From Dermatemys mawii (taxonomy: Eukaryota; Chordata; Testudines; Dermatemydidae), in NCBI GenBank assembly GCA_007922305.1, contig ML677385.1, positions 3,757,996 through 3,821,995 on the forward strand: a DNA stretch of 64,000 bases, written 5' to 3'. The first letter of the stretch is position 1, and the number at the start of each line of letters is the position of its first letter. Under the pieces are notes generated by a model. That model had not been told where the DNA came from. It saw nothing but the letters and a program-made list of their open reading frames with translations, and ran no database searches. Positions 34,122 to 44,757 of the stretch are shown piece by piece. A program made the translations under genes and the position numbers.

Positions 34122-35410
34122 TTATTTTGTCATTGACTTCTATAGTGCCAGGATCTCTTGCCTAGAATACTCTCAAATCCTGTTAAATACTGATTATTAA
34201 ATAAACTGGAGCTTTGCCTGCCCTGTCTATGAAGGAGTTAAATGAAAATGAAAAGGGCTGTTAAAATTCTCCTTCCAGTGCAAGTCATCTTTCACCATAT
34301 GGTAAGATATTTATCCCAAATACATGTTCAGTAAATCAGATGTAATTTTTTTTTTAAGTTCTAAGTAGCAAAATGCCTCTGTGCATTGCTGTCATTGTAA
34401 CAGTTATGGAACAGTCGGCAGCATAGATTTCACTGGAACAAAATATTTTTGGCACTGTCCTTTTTTCCCCTCATGGATAGTTCTCTGGTAAACACAGTCT
34501 TCCTTCAGAATAGGGTTGGCTTCTATGGTTCCCTGCCTCATACACATAGCATTAGCTTACCTAATAGAAAACATACAAGACCTATAAAACCAAACACACA
34601 AAAGAAAGGGACAATAGCTTTAACTTTGCCACTAAATTCAGCCCTGGAAAGCAAGTTCTTCTTACGACAGTTCTACAACTTAGGTTGCGAGAGGGGCATC
34701 AATCCAATATACACCCCGTCCACCTCTCTGGGTTTTATATTGTTGTTGTTTCTAAGTTATTACTAGGGCTGGTACTAATTTTCAGTTTGTCAACCCTTGA
34801 CTCATAGAAACTCTTCCCCTGCATAAAGGATGCATCTTCCAGCCGAGCACAGGAAAAAATGTAACATGAAATCCAATCCTTTCCTGATTGGACAGGAGAT
34901 GAGGAGAGGACAAGGGAGAACAGCATGATGAGGAAGTTCTGTCATTTCCACAAGGAAGCATGATTCACTGTGCAGAGCATTTTTGGGAGCCTGAATCAGA
35001 GCTGTCGAGGAAGTCAGTTCTTGGACAGTTTTAATGTTTGGTTTAACTGTGACTTTTCCAGTGAGCTGCTTGCCTCTTTGTGAAGACCGTAGGTATAAAA
35101 AGTTCAGATTACACACCCCTAAAGAACAAGAAGCAGGAAAGACAAGGGATCCCCAGAGTGAGAGAGAGCTCAATACAAGTATTTACAAAGCAAGATAATT
35201 TGATGTACACTTGTAAAAAATATAAAATAAAATTAGAAAATGCATCAGAAGTACAGGAGAAATGTTTTTCATGCTATATCCCAGCACTTGCTAAAGGCAA
35301 TAAATTGGCAAACACCAGTATAGAAAAAAAGTATTGTAACTGAAAAATTAACAGAGGATTACTGTCAAAATTAACAGAGGATTACTGCTGTGGGAGGCAA
35401 GGGAATGGTG
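34122..35410. other. Unique sequence without a gene
   Basis: No transposon boundary was recognised. Frames of 105, 123 and 87 codons on both strands near 34.4-35.3 kb show no domain. A 23-bp tandem duplication lies at 35344-35388. Confidence 0.45.
35344..35388 (+). repeat. Recent 23-bp tandem duplication
   Basis: AAAATTAACAGAGGATTACTG occurs twice without a mismatch, 23 bases apart. Perfect identity suggests a recent slippage or duplication. Confidence 0.8.
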
Positions 35411-35496
35411 GACCAAATTCTCTGCTGGTGTAAACTGGCACAGATCCACTGATGTCGGTACAGCTATTCCTGTTTACATCAGCAGAGAATTGGGCT
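35411..35496. mobile_element. Palindromic short MITE (CTCTGCTGGTGTAAAC type)
   Basis: The left arm CCAAATTCTCTGCTGGTG (35413 on) pairs with the complement of the right arm, CCCAATTCTCTGCTGATG (to 35494). Over 23 positions about 20 match. The roughly 36-base spacer has ACTGATGTCGGTACAGC. It is non-coding and lies only 21 bases from the TSD of the next LTR. Confidence 0.7.
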
Positions 35497-35521
35497 CCAT
35501 GACTTGCTTGACACTCACATG

Positions 35522-37037
35522 TGTAAGCAGTGTCAGGAATGAGATATATTCTGACATCTGGTGGCGAACTATGGGAATTGCAGTGAGCCGTGCAAAATAA
35601 GTCTGGGGCTGATCAATTTGCATGGACACACCCACTGCGCCTAGCCTGAGCCCACAGCAGCCCACATGGCCACTTCGGCTGATGAGGGAGCCCCAGTTTC
35701 TATGTTATTGGGGCAGGAATGATAAAGTGATGTTACTGTGATTATGTGAATGAAGGACTATGGACATGTACTTGGCCCTTGTTATGATGGAGGGACTCGC
35801 CATCATCTAGGTAGCACTCACTGGGCAAGGGCCATGCGTTTTCAGAACATTGTGAGATTGAGAGAGGTAGTGGACAAGCCCCTATACCTTTTGGTGAGGG
35901 CTCTGTCTGAGGGCCTCCCAGGCCTATTGCACCATGCCTCTCTCCACTGTGGAATGTCAGAATTGATTTTTTGCTTCCATTAGGAGCCTGGTTTCAGGCT
36001 GCTGAGCTACAAATTGCTTTGGGCTCACTGGTGCACCTGCACTAAGGCTCCCCTACTGTGAGCTGAAATCACTTAAGAGCTGAAATCACCTAAGAGCTAA
36101 AGAAATCACTGAGCACTGTCTTAAGTAGGGGGGCCTGAGAAAAGTGCAGAGTGGCTGGTGCAGCAGAGCAGTCTGTGTATCGGCTAGCAGGACGGCTAGC
36201 GGAGTTGTTGGTGCTGCGGGCAGATTGACCGGCGCGGCAGAGCTGTCTGTCGACTAGCGGAGGCGTTGGTGCTGCGGGCAGATGATCGGTGCGGCAGAGC
36301 TGTCTGTCAACTAGCGGAGGCGTTGGTGCTGCGGGCAGATGACTGGTGCGGCAGAGCTGTCTGTTGACTAGCGGAGGCGTTGGTGCTGTGGGCAGAGTGA
36401 CTGGCGCGGCACAGCTGTCTGTGTGTCGGCTAGCAGAGCAGCTAGCGGATCAACGGGCAGAGCGGTTCGTGGGACAGCCAGCGGAGCGGAGCAGAGCCGA
36501 TTGCGGTGAGAGCTGCAGCGGAACCTCACGGAGAGGCGGTGCAGTTGGCCTCGGACCACGTAAGGTGCCCCGTGCCCTACCCTCCAATTCCACCCAGGCT
36601 GGAGGTAAGACTCTGCCAATTGACTTTTGAACTCTGCACTGACCAAGAACAGAGACTCTTGGGCTGTTGGACTTTTGGGGCTATTGAGTGACTTTTGGGG
36701 TTGTGGAACTCAAGAGCCAAAGGGAAGGCCACGGCCTAGTTGCTGGGAGGGGGGCTTCTGGTTCATGATTTGGTTTATTAACCTTGTTTGTGGTGTTTCC
36801 CCAATATAATGCCACATTGTTTCTCCCTGTTATTAAAAGGCTTTGGTACACTCAGACTCTGTGCTTGCGAGAGGGGAAGTATTGTCTCTTACAGACACCC
36901 AGAAGAGTGGTATATGGTTGTCCCAGGTCACTGGGTGGGGGCTCGAGCCGGTTTTTGTATTGTGCTATTGGAATGGAACCCCTGGATACTGAACCCGGCC
37001 CTTGTTGCTGCCAACTCTGATGGGCAGAAGGGTTACA
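35522..37037 (+). mobile_element. Solo LTR of 1,516 bp with internal minisatellite
   Basis: It begins TGTAAGCAGTGTCAGG and ends GGCAGAAGGGTTACA. The 4-base CATG lies on both sides (35518-35521 and 37038-37041). The 3' third holds GTTATTAAAAGGC, a poly(A)-signal-like ATTAAA, followed by CTCAGACTCTGTGCTTGCG. This gives plus orientation. I recognise the final part (GGTCACTGGGTGGGGGCTCG) as a common turtle gypsy-type LTR end. A minisatellite with a 57-58 bp period occupies the middle. No gag, pol or env sequence is present, so the internal region was lost by LTR recombination. Confidence 0.75.
36170..36480 (+). repeat. 57-bp minisatellite inside the LTR
   Basis: The motif CTAGCGGAG starts at 36196, 36254, 36311 and 36368, giving periods of 58, 57 and 57 bases, with degenerate units on both sides. 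Each unit holds GGTGCTGCGGGCAGAT and GGCAGAGCTGTCTGT. Because 57 is divisible by 3, open frames of 94 and 92 codons arise on both strands; these are artefacts. Confidence 0.85.
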
Positions 37038-37041
37038 CATG

Positions 37042-37738
37042 TACAGATACACTCACGTTTGTTTCAATCATGCTGTTTATATATTAAAACCCTATACCTC
37101 TCTCTAGAGGGAAGATGGATTATTTAACCATTATACACATTTTTTGATTAAAAAAATTGTCTCAGACTGATCATGGCATTTTTGAGTAAGTTTTTACTGG
37201 CTGCTGGTAAGTTTCAGGGTAAATTTAAAATGTTTGTTTTAGCAAATCCATACCTCCCTCACTCTTTAAGGATCTGGTTATTTGAGTTACTGGCTCACCC
37301 CATGTGCCATTCTGCAACAACTGAGATGAGCAGAGACACTTGCGCTGGAGAGAGGGATCTGCTGGCACGGTGTGGAGTCCTCAGCTTTGCAATTCCCTGC
37401 CTCCTTGGTCAACCACAGCCCTGATCTCTTGACCTTTGGTGGGCATGCTGCAAGGCTTGGCTTTGCTTTTCTCTCCAGCACCTCACAAGGGGGTAGGCTG
37501 AGGGAGTGATTTTATCTGGTTATGCCTGTGGAGGAGGACCGTCAATAAGATTACATCTGCTGAGGCATATTTGTATATTTATTGTTAGATCAGAACAAGC
37601 AGTTTCTGAAGATATGTACTGTGAAAAATTACCTTAAATTAGGGCACCCACAGCAGGGGTGGGGGGTTGTCTATATTTTGTGCAGATGAATAAAATCCAT
37701 TCATCACCACCATCTTCATGCTTGGTCATGTGAGAGCT
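37042..37738. other. Unique sequence without a gene
   Basis: No gene or repeat boundary was found. An 83-codon frame (37173-37424) shows no domain. Confidence 0.45.
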
Positions 37739-37945
37739 AAGACCTGGGCTACACGGGGCGGAGTGGGTGGGGTCAACCTAAGATATGCAACTTCAGCTGT
37801 GGTGTATCTTAGAGCGACTTACCTGGCGTCCACACGGTGGTGAGTCGACTGCTGCCGCTCCCGTGTCGACTCCGCTTCCACCTCTTGCAGAGGTGGAGTT
37901 CTGGAGTTGACGGGGACCGCACTCGGGGATCAATTTATCGCATCT
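37739..37945 (+). mobile_element. Harbinger-type MITE, right end truncated
   Basis: The left end GACCTGGGCTACACGGGGCG, then CAACCTAAGATATGCAACTTC, AGTCGACTGCTGCCGCTCCC and GGGGATCAATTTATCGC fits a well-known reptilian Harbinger-like MITE. It stops at GCATCTACAG without a proper right end. It is non-coding. Confidence 0.65.
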
Positions 37946-38029
37946 ACAGTAATACCTGTAATTTAAGCATTCCATGAATTTTCCCTCATCTAACAATGCC
38001 ATCCCATCAGTAGGAGAGACACACAGCAA

Positions 38030-38310
38030 GGGTGTGTCTACACTTCAGAAAGTACAGGCATAGCTACTGCTCTGTATTTATGCTGGCATAACTCTGTAGT
38101 GAAGATGCCTCCTACAACAACGGAAGGGGTTTTTCCATCAGTGCAGAAACACCACCTCCTCAAACAGTGGTAGGTAGGACAATAGAAACATTCTTCCATC
38201 TACTAATCTGCATCTACACTGGGGGTGAGGTTGGCATAGTGCTGGCGCATGGATTTTTCACACCCCTGACCAACAGTTATTTTGATCGACATTTTAAATG
38301 TAGACAAGGC
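38030..38310. mobile_element. Harbinger-type MITE, 281 bp, CAA target duplication
   Basis: The left end GGTGTGTCTACACTT and the complement of the right end, GCCTTGTCTACATTT, are flanked by CAA on both sides (38027-38029 and 38311-38313), a 3-base TSD typical of Harbinger. The inside shows TAGCTACTGCTC and a GGTTGGCATAGTGCTGGC half. It is non-autonomous. Confidence 0.75.
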
Positions 38311-38399
38311 CAAAGAGACAGAAAAACAAAATTAGTGCATTCAGTTCTGTGAAATGAAATGCTGGGTCAAATTCAGAAGCTCTGCCTAAGATAGTGTCA

Positions 38400-38650
38400 G
38401 AGCTAATCTACACTTAAAATTTAGGCTGACTTATCTACAGTGCTCAGGGGCGTGAAAAAGCCACGTCTCCTGAGCTTTGTAGCTACGCCAGTCAAACCCT
38501 CTTGTGCAAATGCAATTAGGTCGATGGAAGAATCCTTCTATTGTCCTATTATCGTTTAGGGAGGTGAAGTTCCTACAGCAATGGAAAAATCCTTACAGGG
38601 TTACAGCAATATAACTACGGTGCCACAGCAATCTTAGTGTAGTCAACAGT
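38400..38650. mobile_element. Harbinger-type MITE (ATCTACACT ends)
   Basis: The left end AGCTAATCTACACTTAAAAT and the right-end complement TAACTGTTGACTACACTAAG bracket a sequence with TTTAGGCTGACTTATCTAC and GCTCAGGGGCGTGAAAAAGC, a typical MITE pattern. The TSD is not resolved. It follows the previous MITE closely. Confidence 0.6.
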
Positions 38651-38884
38651 TAGATTTCCACACACACTAACTCGGTCTCCCTTAAAGGTACTTACACCCG
38701 CTTTGTCACTGGGTAAGGGAGTCTCAGCTGGTTTAACTCGCATGAAAAGGAGTCAAAAGAAGGTGTAAGTTAAAGTACCCTCTGATGTCCAGTTCCTCGT
38801 TATGAGGCTGATACAATCTTTGATTCCTTACACAGCAACAGAATCCGTGTTTGAAGGGGCTAAAGTAGATTGAAAAAGGGCAAG

Positions 38885-39330
38885 AAAGTGAATGAGGAAA
38901 AATGGAGCAAGTGAATAAGGAAAAGTTATTTACTTGTTCCCATAATATAAGAACTAGGGGCCATCAAATAAAATTAATGGGCAGCAGGTTTAAAACAAAT
39001 AAAAGGAAGTTCTTCTTCACACAGCACACAGTCAACCTGTGGAACTCCTTGCCTGAGGAGGTTGTGAAGGCTAGAACTATAACAGAGTTTAAAAGAGAAC
39101 TGGATAAATTCATGGAAGTTAAGTCCATTAATGGCTATTAGTCAGAATGTGTAAGAAATGGTGCCCTTAGCCTGTTTGCCAGAAAGGGGTGATGGATGGC
39201 AGGAGAGAAATCACTTGATCATTACCTGTTAGGTTCACCCACTCCGGGGCACTTTGCATTGGCCACTGTCAGTAGACAAGATCCTGGGCTGGATGGACCT
39301 TTGGCATGACCCAGTTCTTATGTTCTTATG
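38885..39330 (+). mobile_element. CR1 LINE 3' end with end of ORF2
   Basis: A frame at 38902-39141 keeps the last part of CR1 ORF2, including [19 protein letters not shown] and [20 protein letters not shown], ending near ELDKFMEVKSINGY. The 3' UTR follows (GATGGCAGGAGAGAAATCAC) and ends in CAGTTCTTATGTTCTTATG. It is of the same CR1 type as the minus-strand copy at 26312-27150 and is 5'-truncated. The frame is an inactive fragment. Confidence 0.92.
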
Positions 39331-39512
39331 AGAGGTCTGACTCCTCTAATCCAGGAGGAAGAGGAGCTGTGATAGAGCCTGGTTCACCCAAGCCAGGGAA
39401 GGGAGGAGGAACTCACCCTCTGCTTTTATCTCTTTGTATAAGTACCCTATTCTCTCTGATCTTCAAACTCTGGGCATAAGTAGGTCTATGGGAGTCTAAC
39501 CATGTGAAAGTG

Positions 39513-40230
39513 AGGCCTTGTCCGCACTCAGAAATAGTGCTGATTTAGCAATCAGTGGCCAATAATAGGTAAGGCTACGATTTTGTCACAGAGGTCACAG
39601 AAGTCATGGAATCTGTGACTTCCAGAGACTTCTGTGACTACAGCTCCCAGGCGGTGAGGCTGGAGCTGTCAGGTGGGACCCTACAGCTCCCAGCTGCTGC
39701 AGGCGGCGGGGACTCCAGCAGAGCTGCTCCAAGCGCAGAGCTCCCAGAGGGCAGGGAAACCCCAGAGCTCTGAGCTACCATGGGTGGTGGGAGCCCCCAG
39801 AGCTCTGAGCTCAGGCTCCTGCAGCTTCCCAGCCACAGGAGGGGACATGGGGACCCCGCAGCTGCCCTGCTACTGCAGGGGAGCTTAGAGCCCCACCAGC
39901 AATGCATGCAGGACCTTCTCCCTACCCATTTTATCATGGATATTTTTAGTAAAAGTTACAGGCAGGTCACAGGCTTCTATGAATTTTTGTTTATTGCCCA
40001 TGACCTGTCCGTGACATTTACTAAAAATATCTGTGACAAAAATCTTAGCCTTAATAAGAAGCATAGTGGCTCCTGTGCTGACCCCAAGTGTAAGCAAAAG
40101 CAACCTGGTTTTCACTAATGGAAGCCCTGCTTGCCCTTGTCTACACTTACAGGCCAGTGCCAATATGGCTACACTGATTGCTGGCCAGCGACTGCTGAAT
40201 CAGGGCTATTCCTGAATGTAGATAAGGCCT
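39513..40230. mobile_element. TIR element (AGGCCTTGTC ends) split by another element
   Basis: The left AGGCCTTGTCCGCACTCAG, then ATAGTGCTGATTTAGCAATC, and the complement of the right end (AGGCCTTATCTACATTCAG, then CCCTGATTCAGC) form an imperfect TIR of about 45 bp. AAGTG abuts on both sides (39508-39512 and 40231-40235). The second element at 39570-40053 lies inside it, close to the left end. Without the insert the outer element is about 230 bp. Confidence 0.7.
39570..40053. mobile_element. Nested TIR element with internal long hairpin
   Basis: The ends TAAGGCTACGATTTTGTCAC and the complement of the right end (TAAGGCTAAGATTTTTGTCAC) match well. The flanks ATAATAGG and ATAAGAAG agree at 6 of 8, a possible hAT-type TSD. 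The right third folds on itself: GATATTTTTAGTAAAAG near 39,938 pairs with TTTACTAAAAATATC near 40,018, and CAGGTCACAGGC with GCCCATGACCTG. The middle is GC-rich with CAGAGCTC repeats; the open frames there are artefacts. Confidence 0.7.
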
Positions 40231-40235
40231 AAGTG

Positions 40236-43200
40236 AACACGAGGGAGGGAGAATTATAGTATTGCCAACCACAAGAGTCCAAAACGTATGGGTCAGGCCC
40301 ACTAAGAATGTGGCTTGGCTTAATAACCATGGCATCTCAAAAAATAATAAATTTAGGATTCTTTTCATTTGCCTTCTGGTTCTGAGCCTTTCAGAGTCAT
40401 GTTTTCAAACTCTTCTCTGTACTTTGAGAGCTCGAAACTTACTTTTTTAATGAAAACTGATGTTCTCACATATTCACTTGACTCTAGAAGCTGGGCGTTA
40501 AGAACACCAAATATTATGAGACTAAATAAAATCTTGTGAACAAATAAAATCTTCTGACTATATCACTTCTTTATTTTAATTAACTTGGTAGGCCAAATTC
40601 TGACGAGGTCAAATCTGTTTTCCTAGATAACATTCATTCGCTTCCCAGCACTGGCTATATCACTTGGCATTTTTTAACAGCAGTAAAACATATAACATCA
40701 CTCAAGCATTAATACATTTTATACAATAAATGGCATGAATTCTTCAAGAGCAGATCTTACATTAACTTAGGACTTGAAAATGATTTTTTACATTTGTTTT
40801 AATGACAAAGTCATCATTTTACTAGACCAGGTCTGATTCTTTTCATTTTGCCCTCAGCAAGAGGAATGAATGTTTATTATTTGCAATATAAATAGTCCTG
40901 CTATCATAAAAAATAGTATTTTTACAGCCCTCAGTGTTTAGCCTGCAAAGTTCTTTGCTCAAAATATCTATAGATGATTTCCACATTTGGAAACTAAGGC
41001 ATTTACTTTTCGGCATACTATAAATACAAATCTTAACATATAAGGAGCTGTTTTTAAAGCAATAAAAGCACTTGAAATCCCTATAATTCCTCACTTCCAT
41101 ACAGTAGCAAAAACAAAAAAAACATTAAGTTGGATTAAATGCCTGTGTCCATGGGCACTTTGCTGCAAGCCTCAAAAATAAACATGGAAATAGTAAAAGA
41201 AAAGTAGGAAATGATCTTGTTCCTGCTTGTCCCTCCCTGGTACCTGGAACGCCCCCTGATTTCATTCACTGTCTTCACGCCACGTGACTGCAAGACCATG
41301 TCCTAAATGTGAAAAATGTCATAGCGAGGGGCATGATAATATTTCCTGCATTCTCTAATTTTGCATCACTTATGAATACATTCCAAATGGGGAGAAAAAC
41401 TTTATTACAGTGATTGCAGATAGCAACTACTGTAGTGAAGGTTGCATTCCAACTTCCAACTCCCTCCCATTGCCCCCCGTTACCAGCCTTTTCATAAACC
41501 TTCTCAAACAAATCCCTTTAGGGCTGAAAATTTGCATGTTTGGTCTCATCACAAAAGTGATTTGGGCTTATTTTTGAGCAAATCTGAGCAAGCCCATATT
41601 TGAGCTATTCTGATGTTAAAAAAAGAATACCCTTCTCCATGTGCTGTAATCAGAAATTTAGCGTCACATAATTCAGAAATGACAAGTTTAAAATGTCACA
41701 TTTAGCTAAGTGAGATCTCCAAAACAAACATAGGCTTGAAACCCACAGCTGAATCTGAGGCGGTCACTTGGTCACATAGAATCTTACTGTAGGATCAGGG
41801 CCCACATTTGTATTCTTGATCTCAGGGACCAAACTAAATCTGAAGAAAACCAGTTCATAAATTTTAAAACTACTGAACCTCTAAAATTAGCATCTAAAGC
41901 GTCTATTGTACACATATCGGCATGTCAAGGATGAAGTAGAGTTTGCTGAACACCAGGGCCCCTGAGTTTCAAGCACTGTGGCTGAACTAAATTCCCTCTA
42001 GCATCCACAGAAGACTGATGATATTGAAAAGGAAGAAACGCACCAGACTAGAGAGATTTTAGCTAGGCCCAATGGGAGTTTCTCAAGCAGAGGGCGTGTT
42101 GGAAAGGACCCACTCTGAATAATCATTCTCAGAACCTGAAGCTTACTGATGTTACCCAAAAGAATCAGGGATTGTTAACTAGCAACAATACAATCAAAGT
42201 GGACAAAGAATGACAGTTATTCCATTGAACTGAAATGTGCAAAGAATACTGAGCAGAGTGTTGGAACAAATTTTATAGTGGGGGTGCTGAAAGCCATTAA
42301 ACAAAACTGTAAATCCTGTAAATGATGGAAACCACTTCAATCCAAGGAGTTCTGCTGCATCTCCAGCACTCTTAGCTCCAGCATCTATGGCAGTGTGAGA
42401 TACCATGCCATAGAGAACCTGAGATTCAGTAGTAAATCTCCCACGTTGCAGGAACCCAAAGAAAAAAATTAGCTAAGGCTGGTATCAACTACTATAACGT
42501 GGGTGATAAATAGTTCCAGTAAGATTAATATCTTTGGATTTTTCCTCTGGGTTGATGCAATATTTCTCTAAAACTGCAGTGCTACCTGCAAAGCAGAAGA
42601 TCATTCTGTTCCTGAATGCCTAGCCAATCAGATGCAATTCCTAACCTACTGAGAGTGCAAATCTCAACATATGCATCTATAGATGAACTTTCTCTAGACC
42701 TAATTGCTAAAAGAAATAACACAATTGCAAAGCATGCAAGCTCATGGCAACTGTACTACTCACTTGGCATGGTCTCTTCCTGTTAATTGTGGAGTAGAAC
42801 ATGTTCTTCTTAAGACTTTTCCTCTATCTACCCCAGTAAGAGAGCCAGACTGTGGCCAACTGTGGGGGGAAGTTGGCAGCAGTAAGTCACAGAAGCCAAG
42901 CTCTGGAATGTATTTTTCCAACAGCAACATCTGGTCCCCTGGTTAACTTCCTGATTGATCTTCTGCCTCAGACAGAGGCCAACCACAATAAATGCACAAA
43001 ATATAGCGGGGAGGGAAGGAGAGGGCATACTTTATATCTTTAAAAATAGCAGTGCAAATCCAAAGCATATTGGCAAATTTCATGTAACTTCAAAACTTAA
43101 CTGGGAAATGCATCTTTCTGTTGATTGTTTTGAGGATTTTTCCCTGGTGTGATCCTCTGTCAGTTCCAATAGTGAAGCCAACAGCTGCAGCTTCGCACAC

Positions 43201-43638
43201 AGAAAGAGTTGGGCAACCTCAAAGCTCAAGTGCCAGACCCTAGCATATAGTTTTGGTTGATGGTGTATGGCTTCTTGGCTAGCTGTGTTGTGGCATCTGT
43301 ATCATAACCACTGGGGCATTTACAAAGTCAGTCTGCTGTTTGGTTGTATTGGCTTGTTTGCTTGTCATTTGAATTTGTTACACCTTTGAATGTGCTCTTA
43401 TACTAGATGGCCAAGGAAAAGATTCTGCTTAAATTACCTCTGCATGACAGTATGTCTATGAGAGGCTTTTTTGGGGGGTTTTTTACAAAATGATCAAAAG
43501 AAGTTTGTGCCACAGATAACTGCATGTAATGAATGAATTCTGCCCTCACTTGTACACATATAAGCCCAACCTACCAAGTCTCATGGTCACTCATTGGTTA
43601 GTGTGGATGCTAGTAGTGCATACTTGTTCTCTGATAAC
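40236..43638. other. Unique AT-rich sequence without a gene
   Basis: About 3.4 kb in which I see no transposon boundary and no coding gene. The open frames of 60-85 codons have no recognisable domain. Parts may be ancient repeats too decayed to see. Confidence 0.45.
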
Positions 43639-44735
43639 TGTAACATTCTATACCTTGGGGGAGCGAACTGTAACCTCCATATTCCTCATTTTCATATAAT
43701 TGTGATCTCATCTATAAAGCATGCCTTATAAGATATCAGGGGAAAGGTTATGATCTGCTGAAAGTCATTTCTCTATCCATATATTTGTATCATTAATGCA
43801 TATGAAGTTATGAGAATTGTTGTATTGTGGTCACTAAAGCATGATGTAAGTTGGGGAATCAGCCAGATATTAGCTCCCCAGAGGCAATAGCAAAGAAAAT
43901 AACCAACACCCAGGCGGTGTGTCAAACAGCCCATCAACAGCCATTGTCCAGCAAGTGAGCTACAATGCAATACTTGCCTGCATGAGGCCACATGAGGGGA
44001 ATTGCTCAACCTTGCTGGGAGAGACTCAGCAATGCGCTCCAGACGTGCCTGGACTTGTGTTCCCTAAGCATATGGACTGAGAGTATAAACAGACAGAGTG
44101 GACACATTCTGGGCCTTTCTCCTGCCCTCACCTATACTGCAAGCAACCAAGACACTGAGAAGAAGACAAGACTCCGACACAGGAGTTTAAAGGACAAACC
44201 TGTACATTAAGGACAGCAATATCCAGTGGGTTGAGAAAAAATTGCTTAATCTAGTTGCTGTCCAGTCTAATAGGGTTGAGAATTTAGACTGTGTGTTCAT
44301 ATTTTATTTTCGTAACCACTCTAACTTCTTGTGCTTTGACTTATAATCACTTAAAATCTCTCTTTCATAGTTAATACATTTGTTTGTTTATTCTACCTGA
44401 AGCAGTGTGTTTGGTTTGAAGCATGTCAGAGACTTCTCTTGGGATAACATGCCTGGCACATATCAATTTCTTTGTTCAATTGACAAACTCATATAAACTT
44501 GCAGCGTCTACCCGGCATAACTAGACGCTGCAAGACAGAGATTCTTAGGGTTACGTCTGGGACTGGAAGCACTGGCTAATGTCGTTCAGTTGCACAATCC
44601 AAGGAGCAGCTTACAGGCCAGAGGCTGTGTGAGAACAGCCCAGGAGTGGGGGTTCTCCCAGCAGAGCAGGGTAAGGCTGGCTCCCAGAGTCAAGGATTGG
44701 AGTGACCCAGCAGATCACCGGTCCAGTTAACACCA
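43639..44735 (+). mobile_element. ERV-type LTR, about 1.1 kb
   Basis: It starts TGTAACATTCTATACCTTGG and continues with TATAAAGCATGCCTTATAAG and TTGTATCATTAATGCATATG. Near its end it has GAGTCAAGGATTGGAGTGACC and AGATCACCGGTCC. I recognise this as a common turtle endogenous-retrovirus LTR. The 3' edge is uncertain (44,735-44,757) and I could not confirm a TSD. A perfect hairpin lies at 44498-44534. No internal retroviral genes are adjacent, so it is a solo LTR or a fragment. Confidence 0.65.
44498..44534 (+). repeat. Perfect hairpin in the LTR 3' part
   Basis: Arms CTTGCAGCGTCTA and TAGACGCTGCAAG (13 bp, perfect) enclose an 11-base loop. In an LTR transcript this would form a strong stem near the R/U5 part. 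Perfect pairing in an otherwise old LTR is notable. Confidence 0.8.
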
Positions 44736-44757
44736 GATATCTGGAAATCTGTCAAGG

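Noticed and set aside
36346..36691. Frames of 60-94 codons on both strands
   Set aside because: They arise from a 57-bp minisatellite, a multiple of three, inside an LTR.
39638..40163. Frames of 71-112 codons on both strands
   Set aside because: They fall in a GC-rich TIR element with CAGAGCTC repeats; the translations are low-complexity Ser/Ala/Gly/Leu.
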